A stretch of DNA of 64,000 bases from contig JANSXA010000005.1 in NCBI GenBank assembly GCA_024743175.1, positions 186,001 to 250,000 on the forward strand, written 5' to 3'. The position numbers and the translations under genes were made by a program. The notes under the pieces are model-generated. The model was not told where the DNA came from. It ran no database searches and worked only from the letters and a program-made list of their open reading frames with translations. Shown here one piece after another: positions 25,408 through 34,758 of the stretch (the first letter of the stretch is position 1; every line of letters begins with the position of its first letter). Source of the DNA: Pseudomonadaceae bacterium (GTDB lineage: Bacteria > Pseudomonadota > Gammaproteobacteria > Pseudomonadales > Azotimanducaceae).

Positions 25408-25827
25408 ATGTTCACAATTGGTGAGATTTCAAAAAAGGTTGACGTGAAAATTCCAACCATTCGCTACTATGAAAAAATGGGCCTGCTCACTGAACCCTCA
25501 CGCAGCGAGGGTAATCAGCGTCGCTATACTCAAGCTGAGCTTGAGCAACTGGGGTTCATCAAACACGCTCGCGACCTGGGCTTCCCCCTCGACACCATCC
25601 GCAGTCTGATCAATTTGAGTCAAACCAGGCACCAGGACTGCAGCGCTGTGGACGAACTTGCCCGCCAGCATCTGCAGCAGGTACGCGATCGTCTGAGCCT
25701 GCTGAACAAACTTGAATCAGAGCTGGAACGCATCGTCGGCGGCTGCCAGACAGGAGTTGTGGAGCAATGCTACGTGATTGAATCGTTGGCACATCACGAG
25801 CTTTGTCTGGGCAGTCACAGCAGATGA
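25408..25827 (+). CDS. MerR family transcriptional regulator
   Basis: 139 residues: N-terminal winged helix (FTIGEISKKVDVKIPTIRYYEKMGLL, then RSEGNQRRY), connecting helix and a long dimerisation coiled coil (about 80-112). The C-terminal part has cysteines in QDCSAVDE, GGCQTG, EQCYV and ELCLG, so a metal or redox signal is likely, as in metal-sensing or SoxR-like members. It is divergent from the methyltransferase gene with the operator between them. The stop overlaps the aldo/keto reductase start (ATGA). Confidence 0.92.
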   Translation: MFTIGEISKKVDVKIPTIRYYEKMGLLTEPSRSEGNQRRYTQAELEQLGFIKHARDLGFPLDTIRSLINLSQTRHQDCSAVDELARQHLQQVRDRLSLLNKLESELERIVGGCQTGVVEQCYVIESLAHHELCLGSHSR

Positions 25828-26837
25828 GCAATGGGGCAACAGGTCTCAAAACACCACGCATTATCTTCGGCTCAATGGCCAGGGGCGCGCAGGATGACGC
25901 CGCCCGGGTTGAAGTACTGCAATGTGCGATCACCAACGGACTGACAACCATCGACACCGCCCCGCTGTACGATTTTGGTCAGGCTGAACGGCAGATTGCG
26001 CTGGCGACAAAATCGCTACCTCACCATGCTGTGCAGATCTTCACTAAAGTCGGGCTGCGCTGGGATGCAGGAGATCACGGCGATATTCTTTTCGAGTTTA
26101 CTGATAAGGACGGCAGCAGGCGTGCTGTACGACGCAACTCGAGGCCTGAATCAATTTGTTGGGAGGTTGAGCAGAGCCTTGAGCGTCTGCAACTTGAGAC
26201 GCTGGACCTGGTGCAGATCCATCAGCCGGATGAGCACACTCCTGTTAAGGAGACCATGAGTGCCCTGCTCGATCTCCGTTCGGCAGGGAAAATCCGCCAT
26301 ATCGGAGTTTCAAATTTCTCTCCTGCTCAGATTAAGACAGCCCAGCAGGCACTGGGTGAGGTACCCCTGGCCAGCACACAAAATGAATACTCTCTGGTAC
26401 GACGTCAGATTGAGGCGGAGCTGTTGCCTCTGTGTAGAGCCCGAAACATAGGTGTGCTGGCTTACTCACCGCTTGCCGCTGGTGCGCTGACAGGCAGCAG
26501 CAAGGCGCAGATAACACAGCCGATGCAGGAGGTGATCGACAACAGATTACAACCGCTGGCGGCAGAACATGGAGTGAGCCCCGCTGCCATTGCATTGGCC
26601 TGGGTCTGTCAGCAGCCCGGAGTCACTGCCGCCATCGCCGGTGCCAGCACAACAGCACAAGTGTTGCAGCAGGCCAACGCTCTGGATCTGACCCTTGCAG
26701 AGCAAACGCTGAACCGACTGACGACTGAATTTGCACGCTCGCCCCTTGAATATCCCGAATTCCCGCCGAAAGGTATTTATCGAAAAACCAGGCGGTTGGT
26801 GGGAATAGCACTGCGTAAACTGCGCCTGAGAAAATAG
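25824..26837 (+). CDS. aldo/keto reductase
   Basis: 337 residues from the ATG at 25824, which overlaps the MerR stop; a TTG at 25803 is possible but has no support. Catalytic tetrad of AKRs is readable: Asp and Tyr in DTAPLYDFG, Lys in IFTKVGLRW, His in VQIHQPDE. The NADP-binding end (GVLAYSPLAAGALTG and the late GASTTAQV) is intact. It reduces aldehydes or sugars with NADPH; the pairing with a MerR regulator suggests an electrophile or oxidant response. Translation is coupled to the regulator. Confidence 0.88.
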   Translation: MSNGATGLKTPRIIFGSMARGAQDDAARVEVLQCAITNGLTTIDTAPLYDFGQAERQIALATKSLPHHAVQIFTKVGLRWDAGDHGDILFEFTDKDGSRRAVRRNSRPESICWEVEQSLERLQLETLDLVQIHQPDEHTPVKETMSALLDLRSAGKIRHIGVSNFSPAQIKTAQQALGEVPLASTQNEYSLVRRQIEAELLPLCRARNIGVLAYSPLAAGALTGSSKAQITQPMQEVIDNRLQPLAAEHGVSPAAIALAWVCQQPGVTAAIAGASTTAQVLQQANALDLTLAEQTLNRLTTEFARSPLEYPEFPPKGIYRKTRRLVGIALRKLRLRK

Positions 26838-26842
26838 CCGCT

Positions 26843-27298
26843 CTATTCCTCCATCTCATAGGTGTAACCCACCACTGACGCAACATCATCTGGTTCAAGA
26901 GATAGATACAGCGCGTTTGCAGCTTGATTATCAACTTCGGTACCCAGCCACACCTCTTCACAATCTGCTTCTTCAGCCAACTTAATGAGCTTCTGCATGA
27001 TGGCTTTGCCCACCCCTTTCTGACGATGGTTCGCGCAGACATCAACTTCATCAACATACAGCCAGCGTTCGTGGGCGTAAGGCTTGATCTCGAAACGGCC
27101 TGACGCAATACCCAGCAGCGTATGGTGTGCATCTTCCTCATAACAAGCTACAAACAGCGTATCCTGACGATCAAAATAAGCCAGCAGCGCATCACTGGTG
27201 TACTCCGACATTTCGTTGCCTTCGTCCCAGGCTGCAGCGTTTATATCTTGTGCAAGTTTCTGCAGATTGTCATCACGCGTGACTACCACCACCTTCAT
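26843..27298 (-). CDS. GNAT family N-acetyltransferase
   Basis: 151 residues with the acetyl-CoA loop RQKGVGKAIMQKL (motif Q/RxxGxG/A) and the preceding strand VDEVDVCANHR. It resembles AAC(3)-I and related aminoglycoside or amino-acid acetyltransferases (LAEEADCEEVWLGTEVDNQAANALYLSL), but that does not prove resistance. The start overlaps the PhoD stop by four bases, so the two genes form an operon. Confidence 0.85.
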   Translation of the reverse strand: MKVVVVTRDDNLQKLAQDINAAAWDEGNEMSEYTSDALLAYFDRQDTLFVACYEEDAHHTLLGIASGRFEIKPYAHERWLYVDEVDVCANHRQKGVGKAIMQKLIKLAEEADCEEVWLGTEVDNQAANALYLSLEPDDVASVVGYTYEMEE

Positions 27299-28842
27299 CT
27301 CTGGGTATTCTCCTGGCTGAAGCCCGGTTCGCCTCGACGCACCTGAAAGCGCGCCAAAGTGCGTGCAGCAGATTGCAGATCTCTCATATCATCAATGGCA
27401 CGTGCGCTGGTGCTCCATACCTTGCTGTTGATGTCGTGCAACAGGTAGCCACGATAGACCGGGTCATAAAATCTGACCTGCGGGTTATTCGGCAGATTGT
27501 CAGCGACCGGTTGTGCAAGTGGTGGCGGCCAGTTTGCGCTGAGGGCAGAAGTCACAAATTCAACCAGTGGAAACTGCTCATCTGGCAATATTGCACGAGC
27601 ACCATCAACAGCCCAGAAAGAGTGTACGTCGCCGCTCAGAATCAATGGGTGTCCGGTTTTCGATTCCGCAAACGCCTGCGCGACACGCTCTCTATTGCTC
27701 GGATAAGCATCCCAGCCCCCAATGTAGCGCAGGTCTTTACCGTTGTGCTGATAGGTGAACGGCAGAAACGGTCCTGGGGATGCAAGCACATTCCAGAGCT
27801 TGTTGTTTTCCCTGATGGTTTTAGTCAGCCAACGCTCCTGCCCCTCACCCAGCATGGTGCGCTCGTTCGCAAACACCGCCTGGCAACGCTCCCGGTAGTT
27901 TCCAAAGCCATAATCCGCATCATACTCTCCGCTGCATATTTCACGTTTATCACGAAACTGCCGGGCGTCCAGCATGCTGATCTGTGCAAGATTACCCAGA
28001 CTGATAGACCGCTTGACCTCAAAATGATTATCCCCCTGGGCCCTATACCCGCGTACCGGCATGTGTTCGTACCAGGCCTGATAAGCTGCAGCCCGCTGCT
28101 GCGCCTTAGACGGGTCGTTGTCTTCCAGCGCATCATGATTATCAATCGAGACAAAGAACGGTAGCTGGGCATGCGCGTGCTGCAGGTCTTTGTCTGTTTT
28201 ATACAACGCATGCCGGCGTCGATACTCATCCAGTGTGGTGGGCGCGGTTTCAGTCTCGTGTTTCCTGAAAGTCTCCCCAAACGAGGTATCGTAGATATAG
28301 TCGCCCAGGTGAATAACAAAATCCGGGTTGTCAGCGACCATATGCCGATAGGCCACAAAATGACCGTGACTGTAGTTCTGGCAGGACGCGGTCACAAATC
28401 GCACGCTGTCTATTGAGGTGTTACTGGCAGGAAGGGTTTTTGTGCGCCCAACAGGTGAGGCATAGCCTCCCGCATGAAACTGATACCAATACGCTGTGCC
28501 GGCTGCCAGACCTTCAACCTCTACATGCACAGAGTGAGCCCAGTCTGAATCGGTTGTCAGTCCACCGCGCCGAACGATCTGTGACATATCCTGTGTCAAC
28601 GAAAGTGCCCACTCAACCGTGACACCCTGATTCAGGTAGACGTCCGGCATGCCGCCATTGGCCTGCAGAGGTGCAGGCGCCAACCGGGTCCAGAGGACCG
28701 AGCTGCTGTCTGTCACGTCGCCTGAAGCAACACCCAACGTAAAAGGGTCAGCAAAAGCTTTGTCTTCCGCGTACAGCGGCTGTGCCAGAGGTGCACCGCC
28801 CAGCCCTACCAGGGTGCCCAGCAAAAACTTTCTTCTATCCAT
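27295..28842 (-). CDS. phoD: alkaline phosphatase D (PhoD) family, Tat-exported
   Basis: 515 residues. Tat signal MDRRKFLLGTLVGLGG, then a fibronectin-like N-terminal domain (VASGDVTDSSSVLWTRL) and the metallophosphoesterase core: HLGDYIYD, SIDNHDALEDND, GDVHSFW. PhoD enzymes need Ca2+/Fe3+ and release phosphate from mono- and diesters in the periplasm. First gene of a two-gene minus-strand operon with the GNAT gene. No Pho box was looked for in detail. Confidence 0.93.
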   Translation of the reverse strand: MDRRKFLLGTLVGLGGAPLAQPLYAEDKAFADPFTLGVASGDVTDSSSVLWTRLAPAPLQANGGMPDVYLNQGVTVEWALSLTQDMSQIVRRGGLTTDSDWAHSVHVEVEGLAAGTAYWYQFHAGGYASPVGRTKTLPASNTSIDSVRFVTASCQNYSHGHFVAYRHMVADNPDFVIHLGDYIYDTSFGETFRKHETETAPTTLDEYRRRHALYKTDKDLQHAHAQLPFFVSIDNHDALEDNDPSKAQQRAAAYQAWYEHMPVRGYRAQGDNHFEVKRSISLGNLAQISMLDARQFRDKREICSGEYDADYGFGNYRERCQAVFANERTMLGEGQERWLTKTIRENNKLWNVLASPGPFLPFTYQHNGKDLRYIGGWDAYPSNRERVAQAFAESKTGHPLILSGDVHSFWAVDGARAILPDEQFPLVEFVTSALSANWPPPLAQPVADNLPNNPQVRFYDPVYRGYLLHDINSKVWSTSARAIDDMRDLQSAARTLARFQVRRGEPGFSQENTQR

Positions 28843-28974
28843 AAGTTGTTCAAATCTCTTTCAGGCAGACAGAGCGCCTGGAGCGGCTCTGCAACAATTT
28901 GAAATATTTACTGTTACGCGCGTCACACTTTTTGTAAAGTAGCACCCGCCAAATCCGTCCACCAAGGAACAACA

Positions 28975-31248
28975 ATGCCCCAGCGACCGTCGCTCCCTCA
29001 ATTTATCACAACTGGTGCCGCTGCTATCGCCTGCGCGCTTGTCAGTCTCCCACTGCAGGTTCAGGCGGCTTCAGGCCAACAGAAAATCCTGGAAGAAATT
29101 GTCGTGACCGCACAACGTCGGGATGAAAGCATCCAGGAAGTGCCTATTTCCATCACCAGCATGTCCGGCGATCGTTTGAACGCCAGATTTGCAAGCGGTG
29201 ACGACATCCTGGCTTTATCCAGCGCCGCACCGGGCCTGTACATCGAGACCTCAAACGGCCGCCTGGCGCCACGTTTTTACCTTCGAGGTCTGGGTAACGC
29301 CGATTTCACAGCGGCCGCATCACAGCCTGTATCACTGGTGTTCGACGACGTGCCCATGGAAAAGTCCGCTCTGAAAGGATTCCCGCTGTTTGATATGGCA
29401 GATATCGAGATCATTCGCGGCCCACAAGGCACCCTGTTTGGACGCAACACCACAGCGGGCATCGTTAAAGTGGATACGCGCCGGCCAACCGCCGAAACTG
29501 AGGGGTACATCACCACGTCTGCAGGCAACTACGGCACGTTTAATGTTGAAGGCGCTGTTGGCGGAACCTTGATAGAGGACGTCCTCACCAGTCGTGTTTC
29601 CTTTTTGCGCCAGAAGCGTTCGGACTGGGTGGACAACGGTTTCACCGGCGAAGACGAAGCGCTCGGCGGATACAACATCAGCGCAGCTCGCATTCAGTTC
29701 GAGTGGACCCCACGTGATGACCTGACCGTATGGTTCATGCACCAGCGTCAGGATTCAGAGAGCACCACCAGCCTGTTCCGGGCAAACGTGCTCAGTCAGG
29801 GCAGCAACAGCCTGAACCGCAACTTCGATCGCGATAAGGTATTCTGGGATGGTGGCGACGGCAATGAAGGTCGCATTGACTCCAGCGGTACAACCCTGAA
29901 AGTGGACTGGGACGTCAACGAGGATTACACGCTGACCTCAATCACTTCATTCCAGGACATCCGAGACCGATTCGGTCGCGGAGACATTGATGGTGGTTTT
30001 GGTTGTCTGTTTACCTGTAGCGGACCTGCCGGACCCGCCAGCGACCCGTTCACCCCATTTGCTTCACCCTTTGTCGTAAACGTTGACACCGGTGGTGACA
30101 TCGATCTTGAGCAGTACACTCAGGAAGTTCGCCTCGCCAGCAACTTCGAAGGACCAATGAACTATCAGGTGGGTGTATTCTATTTCAAAGACGATTTCTT
30201 CGGCACAGCCGCAAACCAGAGTGCTGGGGCTACGGAGTTTCAAACAGGATCCACAGCAAACATCGAGAACACCAGCATCGCGTTCTTTGGACAGGGCAGC
30301 TATGACATCAGTGACAAGCTGACTATTACTGCTGGCGTGCGTTATACCGACGACGAAAAAGAAGCGATCAACATTCGTTTCGCAGGCGGCGTTCCGGATG
30401 AAGTGCTGCCGAAAATCGATCTCGACGACGATAACATCAGCTGGGATCTGGCATTTTCCTACGCTGCAACCGAAGCAGGTCAGATTTACGGTCGCGTGGC
30501 ATCAGGTTTCAGAGCACCAACCATTCAGGACCGCCTGGAGGATGACCCTGAAGTCACAACTGCTGATTCAGAAACAATTTTATCTTACGAGTTAGGCTAC
30601 AAAGCCCAATACGAAAAACTGCGCTTCAATATTGCTGCATTCGCTTATGAGATTGACGACATACAGCTCACTGCTGTAGGCGGAGCCAGCAACTCAACCA
30701 CACTGCTAAATGGTGACGAAGGCACCGGTTACGGTGTTGAATTCGAGTTTGATTACATCGTTAATGACAACCTGGTACTTTCAGCAGGCTACGGCTACAA
30801 CAAGACCGAGATCAACGATGATTCTCTGGCGGTTGCACCCTGTGGTTCCGGTCTTTGCACCGTAACCGACCCGCTCAACGCAGGTGGTCTGGCACTGATT
30901 GACGGCAATCCCTTTCAGCACGCGCCGGAATGGACCGCCAATTTCGAAATCGACTACTCGGTTACGCTACCCAGTGGTAAAGGAGAGGTCTACATCTACT
31001 CCGACTGGAAATTCCGTGGTGAAACCAACGACTTTCTCTATGAAAGCATCGAATACACAACGGATACTCAGTTTGAAGGTGGTTTGAAGTTCGGCTATCG
31101 CAACTTTGAGAACAACTACTCAGTTGGATTCTTCGGCCGTAACATTACCGATGAAGAAAACATTCTGGGCGGCATCGACTTCGCCAATCTGCTGGCTTAC
31201 ACCAACGAGCCACGCATATGGGGCATCGAAGGTACCTGGAACTTCTGA
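28975..31248 (+). CDS. TonB-dependent outer-membrane receptor
   Basis: 757 residues. Signal peptide (ending VQAASG), then the TonB box region EEIVVTAQRRDESIQEVPIS, plug domain with RGPQGTLFGRNTTAGIV, and a 22-strand barrel ending WGIEGTWNF with the C-terminal aromatic residue. This wording is typical of marine gammaproteobacterial receptors for organic compounds, not the classical siderophore receptors. Followed 5 bases later by a sulfatase and then a nucleoside hydrolase, suggesting uptake of a sulfated or nucleoside-like compound. Confidence 0.93.
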   Translation: MPQRPSLPQFITTGAAAIACALVSLPLQVQAASGQQKILEEIVVTAQRRDESIQEVPISITSMSGDRLNARFASGDDILALSSAAPGLYIETSNGRLAPRFYLRGLGNADFTAAASQPVSLVFDDVPMEKSALKGFPLFDMADIEIIRGPQGTLFGRNTTAGIVKVDTRRPTAETEGYITTSAGNYGTFNVEGAVGGTLIEDVLTSRVSFLRQKRSDWVDNGFTGEDEALGGYNISAARIQFEWTPRDDLTVWFMHQRQDSESTTSLFRANVLSQGSNSLNRNFDRDKVFWDGGDGNEGRIDSSGTTLKVDWDVNEDYTLTSITSFQDIRDRFGRGDIDGGFGCLFTCSGPAGPASDPFTPFASPFVVNVDTGGDIDLEQYTQEVRLASNFEGPMNYQVGVFYFKDDFFGTAANQSAGATEFQTGSTANIENTSIAFFGQGSYDISDKLTITAGVRYTDDEKEAINIRFAGGVPDEVLPKIDLDDDNISWDLAFSYAATEAGQIYGRVASGFRAPTIQDRLEDDPEVTTADSETILSYELGYKAQYEKLRFNIAAFAYEIDDIQLTAVGGASNSTTLLNGDEGTGYGVEFEFDYIVNDNLVLSAGYGYNKTEINDDSLAVAPCGSGLCTVTDPLNAGGLALIDGNPFQHAPEWTANFEIDYSVTLPSGKGEVYIYSDWKFRGETNDFLYESIEYTTDTQFEGGLKFGYRNFENNYSVGFFGRNITDEENILGGIDFANLLAYTNEPRIWGIEGTWNF

Positions 31249-31253
31249 TCCGA

Positions 31254-32891
31254 GTGCACAGCTCAAAACGCCAAGGCTCTGCTCGTCAGGGCCTTGGTCT
31301 GATTTGGCTGGCAGCAATCTGTTCTGTCGCCGCCTGTTCACCACAATCCGAAACCAGCACGCCCTCCTCCACGCCTGAACGACCCAACATTATCTTTCTG
31401 CTGACTGATGATCAGCGTGCGGACACGCTATCTATTGCTGGTAACACCAACATAGAAACCCCGAACATTGATGCACTCGCACGCGATGGAGTGCGCTACA
31501 GCAACGCCTTTACCGTACAACCCATCTGCGCACCAAGTCGTTTTGCCTTCCTGTCGGGTCAATATGAACGCACCAGTGGTCTTGGTTTTAACTCACCTTA
31601 CGAAGTCTCCCAGGCACAATGGACACAAACTTATCCGGCGCTGCTGAAACAATCGGGTTATCACACAGGCTTCATTGGCAAGTTTGGCGTTCAGTACTAC
31701 ACCTTTGATGGCGGCGCTCCTGCTCAGTTCGACTACTGGCGCGCCCACGATGGCTGGCTGCCTTTTTTTCCTAAAGACATTGAAGGCAATCCAGCCACCG
31801 AGATCTATAAGGAGGCCAGGAGCAACATCACTACCGAAATCATGGGCGAGTACATTGCAGATTTTTTAAACGCACGCCCCAAAGATGTGCCGTTTAACCT
31901 GTCTGTCAGTTTTTCCGCCCCACACAACTCCGTAGTCTCATCGATGTATCCCGAGGGGGCTGCTGAAGATTGTGACAACTACGCCTGCCAGGTGATGGGC
32001 TACCCGGCCAACAACAACCCTCGTCTGCAGGGGCACGCAATTTACGACACAAAGTATCGCGAGCCGGGCATCGAAATCTCACCGGATACGGGACAGGACC
32101 CGTATCAGTTCATTCCTGAGGGTGTGATTGACCATGAAGCGCGGCAGAAATGGTACGCCTATAACTATGAGCCGGAACTGCAGCCAGAACATCTGATCCG
32201 CTACTACCAGACGGTTACTGGCATTGATCACGTCATCGGTGAATTGCTGACACAACTTGAAGACCTGAACATCGCTGATAACACAATTATTGTGTTTTCC
32301 AGCGACCATGGTCTGTTGAACGGCGAATACGGTACCGGGGGCAAAGGCCTCTTATACGATCTTGTGGCCAAAATCCCGCTGGTTGTTTACGACCCGCGTG
32401 ATGCGCAATCAGGTGCAGCTCGAGAAAACAGCGAGCTGGTGTTGAGCATAGACGTACCCGCTACAATACTGGCGTACGCCGAAGTACCTGTTCCCACAAC
32501 CATGCAGGGCAAAGACCTGAATGGCAGCCAGGCACCGCGTGACGAAGTGTTTCTTGAAAGCCTGACCGTGGCGGAAGGTAACCCGTTTATCGAAGCCCTG
32601 AGAACTGATGAGTGGAAATATGTCCGCTACCTGCAACCGCAAGGCTGTCCCTATACCGAGGCTCACCTGGATCTGGCCGGTCAGCAGCCGATTTTCGAGC
32701 AGTTGTTTAATCTTATGAGCGATCCAATGGAGCGTAACAATCTGGTTGGAGTCGAAGCACAAACTGCGGTGTTAGAAGACTTTCGCAACCGTACCGATCA
32801 ACGTTCAGCTGCGCTCACGCAGGAAAGTCGTGCATACAAAGCAGACTTCAATGTACCGTTGCGACCACCAGAAGGCGCTTACTGTTGGTAA
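31254..32891 (+). CDS. lipoprotein sulfatase, formylglycine type
   Basis: Started at the GTG at 31254, directly behind the receptor stop, because it gives a good lipoprotein signal (basic n-region, LGLIWLAAICSVAAC lipobox); a longer frame from 31218 would overlap the receptor gene. 545 residues. The metal-binding LTDDQRADTL and the CAPSR signature (ICAPSRFAFLSGQ) are present, with FIGKFG and FSSDHGLLNGEYG. It cleaves sulfate esters at the cell surface or periplasm. It differs from the sulfatase at 19116, so the two are not recent duplicates. Confidence 0.9.
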   Translation: MHSSKRQGSARQGLGLIWLAAICSVAACSPQSETSTPSSTPERPNIIFLLTDDQRADTLSIAGNTNIETPNIDALARDGVRYSNAFTVQPICAPSRFAFLSGQYERTSGLGFNSPYEVSQAQWTQTYPALLKQSGYHTGFIGKFGVQYYTFDGGAPAQFDYWRAHDGWLPFFPKDIEGNPATEIYKEARSNITTEIMGEYIADFLNARPKDVPFNLSVSFSAPHNSVVSSMYPEGAAEDCDNYACQVMGYPANNNPRLQGHAIYDTKYREPGIEISPDTGQDPYQFIPEGVIDHEARQKWYAYNYEPELQPEHLIRYYQTVTGIDHVIGELLTQLEDLNIADNTIIVFSSDHGLLNGEYGTGGKGLLYDLVAKIPLVVYDPRDAQSGAARENSELVLSIDVPATILAYAEVPVPTTMQGKDLNGSQAPRDEVFLESLTVAEGNPFIEALRTDEWKYVRYLQPQGCPYTEAHLDLAGQQPIFEQLFNLMSDPMERNNLVGVEAQTAVLEDFRNRTDQRSAALTQESRAYKADFNVPLRPPEGAYCW

Positions 32892-33877
32892 CCACATCAT
32901 TCACGCGCAGACATTTTATACGTGCCACAGCGGTAATCACTGCAGCGCTTACCAGCGGGGCCCTGGCTGACAGCAACAAAAGACGACCGGTAATCCTTGA
33001 TACCGACATTGGCGATGACATTGATGACACCTGGGCCCTTTTCATGCTGCTGCGCATGCCGGAGCTGGATCTGAAGCTTGCCGTTGGAGATTTTGGCAAC
33101 GCCATTTACCGGGCGCGCCTGCTGGCAAAACTGCTGGACATCACGGGTCGCACGGATGTACCCGTCGGCATCGGTATGGATCACACAGACGAACCAGGCC
33201 AGCAGAGTGGCTGGATTGGTGACTATCAGCTCAGGGATTACCCGGGCCATGTCCACACCGATGGCGTGCAGGCGATTATAGACACCATCAAGTCTTCTCC
33301 TGAGCCAGTAACCCTTATCTGCCTGGGGCCGGTACCCAATATTGCTGAAGCGCTGCGACGCGATCCATCCATCGCTTCAAATGCAAAAATTGTGGGTATG
33401 TACGGTTCAATCTACAAAGGTTATCTGGATTCGCCTGTGCCGGCGGCAGAGTACAACGTCAGAATTGACCCACAATCTCTGCAAGCGGTGTTTGCGGCTC
33501 CCTGGGAATGCACCATAACCCCTTTAGATACCTGTGGGCTGGTTGTCCTGGATGGGGACAACTATCGCCGCCTGTATTTGAGTGAGGATCCATGGCTGCA
33601 GACGCTTATGGAAAATTACCGTGTCTGGCTACCGGGAGCGCCTTTTGTGGACCCCAATCAGGATACTACTCGTATCAGCACCACCCTGTTCGACACCGTC
33701 GCCGTGTATCTCGCAGTCAGTGAGGATCTTGTCGACATGCAGACCCTGCCGCTGCGGGTAACTGATGACGGCTATACAGTTATTGATGCGTTCAACGGGC
33801 GGCCTGTGCGGTGCGCGATCGGCTGGAAAGATCTGGAAGCCTACGAGCGGCAGCTGGTGGAGACGCTGCTGGGTTGA
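32885..33877 (+). CDS. exported nucleoside hydrolase
   Basis: 330 residues from a TTG at 32885 that overlaps the sulfatase stop. Tat-like signal (TRRHFIRATAVITAALTSGALA), then the Ca2+-binding DTDIGDDIDD motif that defines inosine-uridine hydrolases, and the CLGPVPNIAEAL loop near residue 145. It splits the N-glycosidic bond of nucleosides to base and ribose. Periplasmic location is inferred. Part of the receptor/sulfatase operon. Confidence 0.88.
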   Translation: MVTTSFTRRHFIRATAVITAALTSGALADSNKRRPVILDTDIGDDIDDTWALFMLLRMPELDLKLAVGDFGNAIYRARLLAKLLDITGRTDVPVGIGMDHTDEPGQQSGWIGDYQLRDYPGHVHTDGVQAIIDTIKSSPEPVTLICLGPVPNIAEALRRDPSIASNAKIVGMYGSIYKGYLDSPVPAAEYNVRIDPQSLQAVFAAPWECTITPLDTCGLVVLDGDNYRRLYLSEDPWLQTLMENYRVWLPGAPFVDPNQDTTRISTTLFDTVAVYLAVSEDLVDMQTLPLRVTDDGYTVIDAFNGRPVRCAIGWKDLEAYERQLVETLLG

Positions 33878-34010
33878 ATATGTAAGGTAGCCTCAAACTT
33901 GCTGAGCTTCGCACGAACCTTTGACAGCAGACCCTGCACGGTAGAGCAACACTGCACACCTGAGAACAGATAATTCATAATTTTGTCCGCTACGGCAACT
34001 CAGCTCCATC

Positions 34011-34362
34011 TTAGCTCTGAGGGCGTGGTTCGCAAGTGGGAAAAAATGAACTGCCAGAATCCCACGCCCCTCCGGCCGTATGCGCTTCTTCATCAGCCAG
34101 CGTCGAATCGTCGCGGGAAGGCAGCGGAACAAACATCTGGTCGAGCAACAGCGCAGCCTCTCTTTGTTCGAGGGTACTGTTCAAGGGCTATCGATTTGTT
34201 GACGAAATCAATCATGACTTCGGCATCGTAGTCGGTCGCGTCCAGCGCGGCCTCCAGGTCGAAGCCGCTGCGATCCAGTGTTGCACGAGTTTCTTCTGCT
34301 GCGACCAGTCTTTGATTCACGGTACTCAAAAGATTTGTTAGGCGCTCGCTCCTGCCGCCCAA
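34011..34362 (-). pseudogene. possible frameshifted coding remnant
   Basis: A minus-strand frame from 34362 encodes plausible helical protein (ERLTNLLSTVNQRLV, YDAEVMIDFVNKSIALEQ) and then decays into a Cys/Pro/Arg-rich tail. Around 34185 a different frame takes over with equally plausible sequence (STLEQREAALLLDQMFVPLP, to the TAA at 34011-34013). A single base change would join the two. The family is unknown. Confidence 0.3.
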
Positions 34363-34636
34363 TACACAAGCCGCCTATGCCGTATAAGTAACCAGTAAAG
34401 TGGCGCAGGCCGCATGACAGAGAATTAGCTTCCAGAGCGGGATCGATTTAGTGTCAGTACCTCGCACTTGTCCGCTGAAGCGGGCGGTAACGCCCAGCAG
34501 AATCGGTATCCAAAAGTTCGTTTTGCGCATGCTCATCCCCACTACCTGGTAAACATTCTCTGGTGAACGTGCATCCACCTGGAACGGAAGTTAATTGCCC
34601 TGTTTAGTGCCAACAGATATGAATATCCGCAGATTA

Positions 34637-34744
34637 CTAGAGTTCGATGTAGGTGCTGTACAGATCCTCGCGCAGCACAACCTGCATGATGCCGTCATCG
34701 CGAAGCGCTTCAATGAGCGCCAAATAAAAGGGGTCTGGAGCAGT
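34637..34744 (-). pseudogene. C-terminal fragment, periplasmic binding protein-like
   Basis: 36 codons with no start, open only from an in-frame stop at 34745-34747 to the TAG at 34637-34639. The peptide (APDPFYLALIEALRDDGIMQ and a Tyr-ending tail) reads like the last helix and strand of a family 3 solute-binding protein. Probably a leftover of a deleted gene. Confidence 0.25.
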
Positions 34745-34758
34745 TTAGCGAGTGGCTT

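Larger units (their letters stand above)
33878..34758. other. gene-poor region with degraded fragments
   Basis: About 880 bases without a convincing intact gene. On the minus strand are remains of at least two proteins (entries at 34011-34362 and 34637-34744). A 67-codon minus-strand frame at 34375-34578 encodes two hydrophobic stretches (TNFWIPILLGV and LILCHAACATLLVTY) but has no recognisable family and no clear ribosome binding site, so I leave it uncalled. Confidence 0.5.

Noticed and set aside
27373-28164. 263-residue plus-strand open frame
   Set aside because: Antisense to phoD, whose motifs are complete.
34375-34578. 67-codon minus-strand frame with hydrophobic ends
   Set aside because: No ribosome binding site or recognisable family, and it lies in a degraded region.
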